Below, one piece after another: positions 14,284-24,547 of a DNA stretch of 64,000 nucleotides (positions are counted from its first letter, which is position 1; the number at the start of each line of letters is the position of its first letter). Both the position numbers and the translations under genes were made by a program. This stretch comes from Nyssa sinensis (taxonomy: Eukaryota; Streptophyta; Magnoliopsida; Cornales; Nyssaceae). The stretch covers positions 22,383,571 to 22,447,570 of the forward strand of contig CM018052.1 in assembly GCA_008638375.1 (NCBI GenBank). Reading direction: 5' to 3'. Below the pieces are notes generated by a model, which made no database searches, was not told the DNA's origin, and saw nothing but the letters and a program-made list of their open reading frames with translations.

Positions 14284-16204
14284 ACATAAATAGTCAACAC
14301 AAAATGCTCTTAGGTTTCATTATTGCCAAAAAGAGATGTCCACATATAGTTTGACCTCCTACATTCTTCTTCAATATCATTTTCTCATTATGTTTTATTA
14401 CAGAAAGAAACAACTTGGGGTATTTACATATCAGTCTATTTAAAGGTCGATAATTAGAGACCAATATTTGGCGGTATGCAACAAATTGCAGAATTACAAT
14501 GCAGGCTAACTGAAAGAAATAAACCCAATATAAAAACGAGTTATCATGAAGATGAAAATATCATTGATCAAAGATGAGGCCATAAAACTGCAATTTAGGC
14601 AGGTTGAATAGCATCAAACCAGAGCATAGGCATGATTGAATTGAGTCTTCACCTTAGAACTGCAATTGAACAAATGCCTCAAGCAACTGAACCAACATGA
14701 GTACAATATATGTACATTTAAATACATACTTCCCCTATTCTTTTTTTTTCAACTTTTTTCCCAGAAAATAAATACTTTTTAAAGATTATAACATTTACCT
14801 AAATATAATTACAGGAAATACGCTTATCAAAAAGAATTACAGGAAATACACCTTAACTCCAATAGAATTCAAATGTCTATACTTTGTACATCATTAATGA
14901 TATTTCCTCGTATAAATTAAATTCTTTAAAATTTTAATTTTATTCCCTGAACTTGTTCTTTTTTCAGAACATTCACATGGTCTCTGACTATTTAAACAAT
15001 GATGGGCCGGTGGCATTGTGGAAAAGAAAATGAAAAAGAACCAAATCAAAATGCCAACGGGTGACTACCCAACTAGCATGCCTTAACTGAACATCCAGCT
15101 GAAATTGGAGCTTCGACTGAACTTGTTGATAGACTATTCAGCCCTTAATCGGGTTTAATTCACTGTTAACTGGGTGAATCCAACCCCCCTGAGTTACAGT
15201 CCTAAAACGGGATTGCTGCAGAACTAATTTGATCTAATACCAAATACAGATCTTATACAATCACTAGAGTTAATCATTATTTAAATACAGGGGAATTAGG
15301 CTTTTAGCAACTAAATGATACGCAGTAATAGCTAATAAGATTTTCACACAGACATGGAAACCCAACCAGGTAAAAACTGAAGTATAGGCCTCATGGAACC
15401 CATATCAAATCCAAATTACAGCACTTATAGAATATTCCCGCATGCCAAATGAAGTTAGCCAAAACATAACACCACCAACATGCCACCAATCGAAAAAACT
15501 ACAAACAGAAATAAATTGTATAAATAAACACACACACACACACATACAGATCTATATATATGCAGTTTATATGCATATGTATTTGTATGTGTATATATAT
15601 ATATAGTCAATCCTCTTATAATAGATATGGAAGATTAAAAATTTAAAATTATTAGAATTATTACTTATTAAGTTTTCTCATACTTTCATCAAGCAATAAA
15701 TATTTATTACATATAAATAATTTTTAGTACAAAAATAAAATCTTGTGTGTAATTTTTCATATAATACTCAACTTATAACATAAAAAACTCCAAATGTCTA
15801 TTTTAAAATAAAAGAAGTTATGTCCATATATATAATTTTTGTATAAGATCATCTAAGAGAGATTATAGAATTGAGTGGCATACCGTGCTTCCCCACCGAT
15901 CTTTGGGGTCGACTTCGGCCCCTTTCTCGAGTAACAATTCCACAACATCACTAAAACCCTGGCACGCAGCGACATGGAGAGCCATCCGATCATCAATATC
16001 CCGAAAATTCACATCGGTGCCCGAATCCAACAGTTCTCTAATCCCCTCCAAATCACCCTCATTCGCCAGATACATCAACCTCACTGTCGGATCAATGTCC
16101 TCCCCGTCTTCTCTCTCCTCCACTCCCACCAACTCGCCGTCATGGTCAGGCGCAAGCGACGACTGCTTCCCCAAAGTAAACCTCACCGTCGTCTTCGGTT
16201 CCAT
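5281..16204 (-). CDS. ankyrin-repeat protein kinase, integrin-linked-kinase-like (Raf-like C1) family; C-terminal exons not in window
   Basis: Nine exons join in frame with GT-AG borders: 16204-15884, 13715-13641, 13331-13236, 11755-11670, 11566-11446, 10101-10022, 5921-5859, 5718-5600 and 5366-5281 (1047 nt, 349 codons). Exon 1 starts at ATG 16204 (MEPKTTVRFTLGKQSSLAP) and holds the first ankyrin repeats (MALHVAACQGFSDVVELLLE); exon 2 completes the ankyrin block (PLADAIHYKNHDVIKLLEKH). The kinase domain starts in exons 3-4 with an atypical glycine loop (KGTFRIASWRG), followed by VAVK lysine, RDELALLQKIRHPNVVQFLG, HRDLEPSN, ADFGVSKLL and YVAPEVF. The catalytic-loop lysine is replaced by glutamate (HRDLEP), which as I recall is typical of this plant family, so activity may be unusual. 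Family members run about 450-480 aa, so roughly 100 C-terminal residues are missing. Known members act in membrane-associated stress and ion signalling; that role is inferred here. Confidence 0.92.
6003..7308. mobile_element. non-autonomous hAT-like insertion in kinase intron 7-6
   Basis: The right end reads TCTGCCACTG and the left end CGACAGCAGAGCCACG, forming a degenerate terminal inverted repeat of the CAGTGGCAGA type. It is flanked by imperfect 8-bp duplications (GTGCCAGA at 5995-6002, ATGCCAAA at 7309-7316). The interior is very AT-rich; the 81-codon ORF at 6505-6750 has no recognisable similarity. Confidence 0.5.
8247..8740. repeat. complex tandem duplication in the same intron
   Basis: A block of about 290 bp starting TATATAGCCATTAGTTCATG (near 8249) recurs near 8541. 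Part of it, the segment with GCCATAGTATTACAATTGAT, is present a third time around 8455-8530. It explains the small ORF at 8731-8991 as non-coding. The rest of 7317-10021 is AT-rich intron with nothing recognisable. Confidence 0.75.
10362..10706. mobile_element. hAT-type MITE in kinase intron 5
   Basis: The element begins CAATGGCGGATGC and ends GATCCGCCACTG (short imperfect terminal inverted repeats of the CAGTGGCGGA type). It is flanked by a perfect 8-bp target duplication, CTTGTATA, at 10354-10361 and 10707-10714. Both features fit a hAT-derived MITE of 345 bp with no coding capacity. Confidence 0.85.
10930..11282 (+). repeat. dispersed AT-rich repeat, copy 1
   Basis: About 350 bp clearly homologous, in direct orientation, to 19828-20181. 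Shared anchors include CTTTATTTGATAT, GTCAATTAATACTTCAAAA and GCAATATxxATATGTAATTG. It is preceded by a TATCGCGATATATCGCAT-rich stretch (about 10815-10870). Family unknown; probably a non-autonomous DNA element. Confidence 0.75.
11756..13235 (-). other. kinase intron 3, no recognisable elements
   Basis: Intron sequence between exons 4 and 3. The only notable feature is a short tandem GGCTTT run near 12012-12035. ORFs at 12159-12803 on the plus strand have no family features and are treated as chance. Confidence 0.6.
13920..14109 (+). mobile_element. possible tRNA-derived SINE in kinase intron 1
   Basis: A weak A-box-like TGGCCTAACATGAG is followed by a B-box-like CAGTTCAAGTC, and the segment ends in a run of about 20 A at 14090-14109. 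No clear target duplication was found, so this is only a candidate. Confidence 0.3.
14240..14281. repeat. compound (GT)n(AG)n microsatellite
   Basis: A run of GT dinucleotides passes directly into AG dinucleotides within kinase intron 1. The remaining intron sequence to 15883 is AT-rich, with a CA/TA microsatellite near 15530-15605. Confidence 0.95.
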
Positions 16205-16480
16205 AACAATAGAAAAAAAAAAAAAGAATTCAACAATGTTTACACCGTTCCAGACAATTCTAAGCCTAAACCCAGAATCCCGAAAATTTAACGGCTTCAA
16301 CCCAAGTTGAGATCTAAGATACGCTGTGGTTTGCTGACGATTTGATCAACAAGAAGTTGTTAAAACCCTAGAAAATGGGGTTTGACATAGAAGGAATAAA
16401 GTATCGGAAAATCTAACAGGATATTCAGAACAGCGAGCGTTGTTGGGGGAGCATTTGTAATGGGAAGTGATTGGTAAACG
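16205..16480 (-). promoter_or_regulatory. 5' leader of the kinase gene with two short upstream ORFs
   Basis: Upstream of ATG 16204 lies a C/T-rich leader with a CTAGGGTTTT motif common in plant leaders. Two short upstream ORFs are visible: 16454-16425 (9 codons plus stop) and 16388-16368 (6 codons plus stop). Whether the transcript begins far enough upstream to include them is not known. Confidence 0.4.
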
Positions 16481-16567
16481 TTGACAATTTTGAATACGAG
16501 GGGGGAAGGTGTGAAACTCACGTATTGGAAACGCGTGAGTTGTGGTCGGGATGTTGTGTAGAATCAA

Positions 16568-17320
16568 TAAAAGAAAAAATAAATTACGCGGAACTCTTTT
16601 AATATTTTTTATTAAATTACATAATTTTTTTTTAACAAATTATGCTGACATTTTCTTTAACTTAATTTTCTTTTCAAAAAATAATAAAATTATTATTTTC
16701 AATTTTTTTTAATTCTAACTATTTTTTAAAGATTTTCTTTCATTTTATATAAAATTAAATTTTAAATAAATAATTATATTTTTTAGTTAAAGAAAATTTT
16801 AATTAATTTTTATTTGAAAAAATTGTTAAAAAAACTTAATTAAAATTTAAAAAAATAAAAAATGGCATTATTTCCATTTTTTTAAAAAATTAAACTAAAG
16901 AGAAAATTAATATAATTTTAAAAATCTCAAATGAAACTATTATAATTGTAAAAAAATTTAAAAAAATAATATAATTTATCCTAGAAGAAACAATAAAATA
17001 ACCAAAAGAGTTTTCAAAATTGTTTCCAAATTTATATTCCAAATGATATGCAGTAAATTATTAAAAATATTTTAAATTATAGTAAAACTTATTAACGAGA
17101 CTCATTAAATGTGAGTATATGAATATCATATGTGTATTAATAAAGGAACAACAAAATATCGTACTATTTTTATGAATTAAAAACTTAAAATATAATATTT
17201 TTATACAAATAAATTATAACATAAGAGATAAAAATAAATTCAAAAAAATAATAAAAAATTGAACAAAATTTTTTTTATTTTTTTAGTTCTCTCACAATAC
17301 TAATGAATTATCAAAAAATT
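16568..17320. other. very AT-rich intergenic DNA
   Basis: Long A and T runs with no coding signal. The stretch near 16860-16985 shares phrases such as AATATAATT...AAAAATCTCA...ATAATTGT with 22270-22350, so both may be remnants of the same unidentified AT-rich element. Confidence 0.5.
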
Positions 17321-17530
17321 AAAGATCCTGAGGCGTACGCGTTCGAAGACGGTGGGTGAGTGTGCAAGTAAATAACGTGGAAGGGCGGAAAAGTCGTTGG
17401 CAAGTCGGCTCCTTGTAAGGACGTTAACTTTGGGGCCCGTAACGTCCGGGTTGTTACTTTCAGTTAGATAGGTTACTTCTCAATAGGAGCTTCCAAGGTT
17501 CTTTCGAGGATAAGCTTCCAATTCATTGCT
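17321..17530. other. locally GC-richer intergenic island
   Basis: The segment from GATCCTGAGGCGTACGCG to about 17530 is clearly richer in G and C than the several kilobases around it. No ORF of note is present. It could be a promoter, a first non-coding exon or a remnant of an insertion. From 17531 to 18916 nothing recognisable is seen. Confidence 0.35.
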
Positions 17531-18916
17531 TTGAATGTTCAACTCATTGTTTTTTATTTTTCTTTCTGTCAAAGTCTAAGCTAATTGCTAATACTAATAT
17601 TCGTATATCTTCTCTTCTTACTTTCGTTGAAATTTGAATTATAATTTTTTATTATTATTTAAAATTAAATGAATTAAACTAATTTAGTTAACCACCGTGA
17701 CTTATTTATTAGTAACAAATTATGAATTTAAATTTTATTTTTATAAATATTATTTTCTTTCAATTATGAACTGAACTAGTGCTGATTTATTGATCTAGAT
17801 CTCGTAATTAAGAGATTTTTGAGTTTAATAATTTATTTGATTAGTGATTTGTAGTTATGTCTTGTTAAGTTGAAAAGAAAAAACTCCCATTTTTTCTTTA
17901 AAAGGAAAATGAATTAAACAAGTAATGTTTCCGGTCATTATCTTCTTCAGCGTGCATTAATATTTCTTTTACATGGAATAATTATTATGTGGGATCATTA
18001 TTGTCAACCCTCTGTTTTGGAAACTTATTCAAGAGACACATATAATTTTGAACTTAATAAGAAAATGGAAGTAAAAAAAAAAAAAACTATTAAGACATTT
18101 TTTTTTTTTTTGTAAAATTCAAGCGTCTCAAATTCGAAAATCTTTTATATCGACCGTTTAGTTACAGTTTAAATGGTAGGTCTGACTATCATAAAAAGAA
18201 AGACTTAATCTAATACTTATAAACTGACCCAAAATATCCTTAACCGATTAATAAAAAAAAAAACATGTTTTTTGTATTTTAAAAACTTGTCATTATAGTG
18301 TGTTTCAATAATTTTGAAAAATGATCAATTATTTTTAAACGAACGATATTCTTTTTTTGTCAAACTAGTTTTAAATTATTGTACATTTTGGATATTATTA
18401 TTTTTTTCTTTAAAAAAATTATTTATCAATTCCAATATATATATATATATATGTTATTGTTGTTTATAAAAAGTATAAGACAACTACACTTTTTATGAAC
18501 TACAATCATCACATTATTCATAATAAAAAAAAAATATTCACCCAGTTACAAGGTTAGTTTTTCAAAAAAATATTAATTAATATAATTATTAAATCAATGA
18601 ATTTTTTTAATCAAATGTTAAGAATCTTAGAGTTACAAAGTTATTCAAAAAATTATTAAATCAATGAAATCAATTTTTTTGGGGGTCAAATGTTAAGAAT
18701 CTTATAGAACCTCTACCATGATAATGGATAAGTATTGGATGTTGCATTCTTCTTTCAAATGACTCAGCAATGATATTGATTGTTATGTTTGTTGCCATTG
18801 CGAGACCAAGCCGCGTCAACAATAATACTTAATACGAGGCACGTGAACGTGACGAATAACTTTTGTTTTGTTTTGTTTTTTCGGGTGCTTTCGACGAAGA
18901 TATTATTATCATAGGA

Positions 18917-19060
18917 GCTTTATACCACGTGACTCATTGGTAGCTGTTAATATTAATAGTCTAGAGTTAGTGCCCACCACACCTAGACGCTTTATACCAC
19001 GTGACTCATTGGTAGCAGTTATTATTAATAGTCTATAGTTGGTTCCCACCACACCTGCAA
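18917..19060. repeat. 72-bp tandem duplication carrying overlapping G-box and GCN4/AP-1-like sites
   Basis: Two units (18917-18988, 18989-19060) share GCTTTATACCACGTGACTCA and a following TATTAATAGTCTA...CCCACCACACCT. Each unit contains CACGTG overlapping TGACTCA, a bZIP-type site arrangement. No gene start is seen nearby; the closest gene is the kinase, about 2.7 kb away and transcribed away from here. Confidence 0.85.
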
Positions 19061-19827
19061 ATGATGTGCACCACCAATTTCCAAACTATACTCGTACACC
19101 TCTCTCTTTTTTGAAGAGGGTTGTTTTAATAAGTCGTAACGTAAATATATATGTTACGTAAATTAATAAAGTCGTGAAGATTTGATTTTTATATTTTTTT
19201 TTAAAATTTTTTTTTAAGTCATGATCTATTTTCATGAAATAAGATTTTGTGAAATTTTGTAATATATTATTTGATATATTTTAATTTAAATAAATTACAA
19301 AATATTATATAATATCAAGATATATTTTAAAACATTGCATGCTTTGAAAAAAAAATTGCATACTATTAGGATAAACATTTTACAAAAAATATTACAAATT
19401 AAAGGATGGAGTCAGAAGAAAAAGTTTAGGGACCTAAAATTTTTCTTTTTTTAAAAAAAGCACATATAATTGTTTTTTTTTTATTGTTTCCAAGAGAGAT
19501 GATACAGGAAAAAAATTAAGAAAAAGGTTATTTTTCTCGAAGAGAAATATGATATGAAATTTTTTTATAGAGATTTTACATGTAAGTATATAGATGTGTA
19601 ACTGTGTAATTGAATTAAGAGTCTAAGTAACTTAATAGATGTGTGTTTGTGCAATTGAACAAAATAGTTGAAACAATAATTAGGTATGGTCAAAAGTTAG
19701 GATGGGCTAACCTCACATGAGAGTGGGCTAGTTTTATGTAAGTCCAAAAATTTACATATAAAAAATTTGTTTTTGCAAACTTTGGTATGTAATTGAACTA
19801 ATGTTTTGTATTATTAATGTAATAAAC

Positions 19828-20181
19828 TATGTATATTTAGACTTTATTTGATATATATATATATATATATGTATATTTGATCCTTATTTATGTTAACGTA
19901 ATTATATTATATTTAAATAATAATTAGTGTTTTTTATATTCTTTTTGGTGTGCACTATATTTTGGTTTCATATCATAGACTTATCAAATATATATTTTAT
20001 TGTAATTATTGACTTAAAATGATGTATTAGTATGTCAATTAATACTTCAAAATTTTCGTTCAAAATTTTCCTAATTTGATATTAATATTCATGATTTAAA
20101 ATAAATTTTGCAATATTGATATGTAATTGCACTATATACGTTAATATATCCGTGTTTTTTAACTTGTGCTATATTTTTTTT
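19828..20181 (+). repeat. dispersed AT-rich repeat, copy 2
   Basis: Direct-orientation homologue of 10930-11282, interrupted near its left end by a short (AT)n run. It is non-coding. Confidence 0.75.
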
Positions 20182-20433
20182 TAAAGCATCTCTAACCCAT
20201 TTTCATATTTTTTTCAAATTTAAAAATATGAACAGTATCTTCATTTTTTATTTTTAAATTTGAAAGTCCACTATTCATCATTCAAATCACTATTCATATA
20301 TATTGTAAAAATATTATCAACCTATCACCCCATTAAAGATTTCAATAACAATTAAACTTTTAATACTCATTAAAATTAAAAATAAAAAGTAAAAAATAAA
20401 ATTTCAACTTGAGTAGTAACAATAGCTTTTAGC

Positions 20434-20856
20434 TAGAATGGTAACGGGCAGGTTCGAGGCTGAGTACCCCTTCCTCAATCCCGACTCCGTTTATTTTTTT
20501 CGCTCCCGATTTTGTTTATATTCTCCGACCTCACCAATCCTCAAATTCTTATTATTTTTTTTAAAGTAAATTAAATCTTTTATTTGGATAGGTAAATTAA
20601 AATTTTATTACTAAAATAACCAATACAATAAAAAATAATGTGAGTGTGATATGAAAAAACTTAAAACTATTTTTTTATAGTGTTATTTATCGGTAAATAT
20701 AGTATATATAAAGATAATTAAAAAATTAATATATAAACGGGGTGGCATCGGAGTGGGGTGACCATTCCCCAAACCCGATAGAGTTTTAAAAGCTCCATCC
20801 CCACCCCACCCCATTAAGGACGGGACAGGATAAGACAGGACAAATTGCCATCCCTA
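20434..20856. mobile_element. MITE-like element with TAGRRATGGYAA ends
   Basis: The left end TAGAATGGTAACGGGCAGG and the reverse complement of the right end, TAGGGATGGCAATTTGTCC, form an imperfect terminal inverted repeat. The subterminal parts are G/C-rich (CCCCACCCCACCCC) against an AT-rich core. No convincing target duplication was identified. Confidence 0.5.
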
Positions 20857-21640
20857 CTTACTACCTTATTAGTCCTTGCAATTTTCGGAATTTCACAATT
20901 CTCGACTATTATATGTTTTTATTAGTTTTTAATATATTTTTATCTTTTTTAAGTATACTTTATTAGTTTTTAATGTAATTTTATTTATTTTTGCGGTCTT
21001 AGATATATCATAGAGTTTTTAAAAAAGTGATAAATAATTAAATTTTGGATAAACATGTGTTAAATAATTGTAATTTTATATAATTAATATAATACAATAA
21101 TGCAATATAATAATATTTAAAATTTAATTAAAAAATTTAAAATATACAATACTTGACTCCAAATCAAATAAAACGAACCTCCTTTTATTTAAATATGTGT
21201 CACAATTTTAGTGACGCATGTATGCACTCACATGCGATATACCAGCCCTAAATTTGTTTGACTGCCTAATCCACAGGGAAAGCTTTGGTCCAACTACTTT
21301 TCATATATACATATTATTCTGCATGCAAACAATGTTTTAGGGGCTCCTCAACCTCGAGTTAAATATTTGAGTAGTGTTGATTAGGTATTATTAAGTGGTC
21401 TAAGTCCTGGTGTCTTGAAAAAAAAAATCAAATTAATTAAAATTTTGAAAATGTCTTGTCAATATCATGTTTTAAAATTAATTAGAGTTTATTCTTATAT
21501 CACACATTTATTTGTATCCACGTGAGTTGATAAAAGTATATATTTTAACTGTTAAATTAAAAAGAAAAAGTATTACACCAAAAAAAAAAAATTATTGAGA
21601 AATGAATATAAGCTAATCCCGTCAATATATATAAATGGTT

Positions 21641-21641
21641 A

Positions 21642-21702
<61 letters not shown>
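21641..21702. repeat. compound (CA)n(TA)n microsatellite
   Basis: An AC run of about 30 bases passes into an AT run of about 30 bases. From 20857 to 23653 the only other features are AT-rich stretches and a (TA)n run near 23131-23161; no exon is seen. Confidence 0.95.
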
Positions 21703-21707
<5 letters not shown>

Positions 21708-23128
21708 CACCTTGGGTAGTTGTTAATACTAATAAGAAAAATCTTGTTATAACCATTTATGTACGCTAACCTGTTTGTTTAGCAGATAGAATTAAGATAG
21801 ATTAGTTCTACCTTGTATAAACTTTCAATTATGTTATTCAATCTCGCACCTAAACATTGCAAACAAATTGTTGACAACCAATTGTTGACATGAGCTATAA
21901 CTGTTGAGAATTTTTAATAAAAGTTAAAATAAAATAAAAATTCATTACTTCATCTTGATTCATTCAACTTTTTTTTAGGGCAACAATTCAGCAGACGTCC
22001 AACTACTTTGATATCCCGCCAATGTTGAGATTCCTATTTTTATTTTTTAATTTTGACCAAAATTTGAAATTTTTTTTATTTTTAAATAAATATTGATTAA
22101 AATCTTAAGTTTATTTTTATATAAAATGAAAATAATTTATTTATCTTAAATTAAAAAAATTAAAAAAAAAAATAGGTTAAAATTTAAAAAATAAAATAAA
22201 ATGACAGTTTTGTCATTTAAATTTTTTTTTTTTGTGACTAAAATAAGAGTATTTGTAGTCAAATAAAATAAAAGAGATTGATATAATTTAAAAAATCTCA
22301 TAAAAAAATCAATATAATTGTCAAAAATCTTAAAAAAAATCGGTATAATTTAACCTAATTTTACGTAAGTGGGACTACTTGGAATTCAGGCGGCTCTAAT
22401 TAAATCATTTGGCCATCCTTGTCAAACTAATAAGCTTCATTAACAAGTGGTGATTAAGAAACGAAACTCATAATTTTCACATGGTCGGCTTATCGTTATA
22501 TTCCTTATTACTAAGTCCAAAATCTAAATTCTACTTTACCTAAAAAGAAAAAAGTCCAAATGCGTCTCATACCCACCTAGTTATTCAACATTCACATAAA
22601 CTCGAGGATATTGCTTTAAATTATATATAATTGATTTTGTACAATTAATTCTAGCCATCTGTTGATTCGGTATTTGATCAATATCGTTTTAAAAGTATTA
22701 AAAAAATATGAGTTTTTCTATTTGTTCTTTATTTAATTAATATATACATATATATATATAGAAGAAAGAATGATGTAATTTCACAAATTTTAAGCGTTGG
22801 TGCTTCTTCCACAATGCCATTTAGGAGTCCACCATATTTATTTGCTTCTCAAAGATCTCCGCCCAAACACGGCTTTGGTTTTGGTTCTACCTTAAAAAAG
22901 TCAGCCATCTTAGCTGTGGCTAATGTTCACCATTGACCATTCTTAGTTAATTTGCTTCGTGAGGGAGTTAGGTTCCTTGAGAGAGGGCCACATTCTTACT
23001 AGTCACAAGCTGTTCACATGGGATATGATGACTATTCACCTACAGGTCTAGTTTTGGTTGCCAAACTTTTCCAAGCAAAAATATGCATGTGTTTTACTCT
23101 CTTTTTCAGCCCCACTAGGAGAAATGTG

Positions 23129-23163
<35 letters not shown>

Positions 23164-23653
23164 ATAAAATGGAAAACAGAGCTTGATGGTGGACAAATTG
23201 GTTTGTATGATGTGTCATAAACTTAAAAGTTTTTATTTTAAATCATCATACTTATGACTTATGAGATTTTCAAGTTATCTCGTTAACAGAAAGTGAATTA
23301 ATCGCTCATATGTAACTCTTGAATAATTGTTGTTAAATTTTTCTTGGAAATTTCAAATTTAAAAACAATTATGCCTTTAGATTTAAGAGACTCTTGTAAA
23401 ATTGTAATATAACAATTATAATATATAATCATATCATTGAAAAAAAAGAGAAAGAAGTAATTTAAATTGTCGTTTACTTGGATGAAGTTTTCAAATTTAT
23501 GAGAAAAATTTTTGGATTGAAAGGGAAGAAAAGAGTAAATTCTGTAGTTTTATTAATTAATAAAATGTCTTCAAATGAGACTTACCTATATTTAATTGAT
23601 TAATCTTATTCGTTGCAAAATAAAAAAATAAGGAATATTATAAAAAAGGGAAA

Positions 23654-24183
23654 AAATACTAAAAAAGTCTTTAAAATAATTTTTTCAATCCAAAAAATCC
23701 ATTATTAATTTTTTCTATCTAAAAGATCCAAAAAATAAAAAAAACTTTTGTTACAAAAAAGTTCAATAACAAACTTTATCTTAACACCGTTAAAAAAATA
23801 TTACTAATTAGACTAAAATAAACTTCAAATACATTTGAAAAATACTGAATAATTCATTAAATAAATTCTTTAATCTAAAAAACACATAACATTTTTTCAT
23901 TTATCTAGAAGGCTTAAAAAATTAAATTTTCACTTCATAAAATGTTATGATTTTTTTGGATTAAAGAATTTATTTTATATACTCTTTAGTATTTTTTTTT
24001 TTCTAAACTATATTTTCAAGATTATTTTAGTCTAATCAGTAATATTTTTTAACGGTATTATGATAACAATTAACAATTGGACTTTTTTATAATAAAAACT
24101 TCTTATTGGAATTTTTTAGATAAAAAAATTTAATCACGGACTTTTTGGATTAAAAATTTTATTATAGAAACATTTAAGTATTT
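23654..24183. mobile_element. 530-bp fold-back element (near-complete hairpin)
   Basis: The left half (23654 to about 23898) and the reverse complement of the right half (about 23936-24183) match along most of their length. Anchors are the AAATACT termini, CCGTTAAAAAAATATTACT against CCGTTAAAAAATATTACT, ATTAGACTAAAATAA, and near the centre AAATTCTTTAATC and CATAACATTTT. The loop is about 37 bp. No ORF and no convincing target duplication. It is most likely a MITE or long-TIR derivative. Confidence 0.85.
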
Positions 24184-24547
24184 TTATCAAAGAGAGAGAG
24201 AGAGAGAGAACTGAACATAGATAATAATAATTCTAAAAAATCATGATGATGGATCCAAATTCAATTCCTACTTAAGAAGGGAGAGCATGGGTCATTGCAC
24301 AACATAAAACAATTTGGGCATGTATGATGAAAAAGGACATTGAAGACGACTCAAGTGGTACTGGAGTTTAATACATGGTATTTTAATTCAATATATGTAA
24401 TATGTAGTGTTTTAATTGGACAAATGTAATATGCAGTGTTTTACTTCAATAAATTAAATTAGAGTGTGAAAGATAAGTTCTTCACTACTTAATTGAAAAA
24501 TCCATTAGAAAGCATTGAACAATAATTTAAATAACAATTCATCAAAT

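Noticed and set aside
15885..16310. Plus-strand ORFs of 141 and 105 codons
   Set aside because: Shadows of kinase exon 1, which has family similarity on the minus strand.
17321..24500. A MADS-box (AGAMOUS-like) gene expected from synteny
   Set aside because: No MADS or K-box exon was recognised on either strand.
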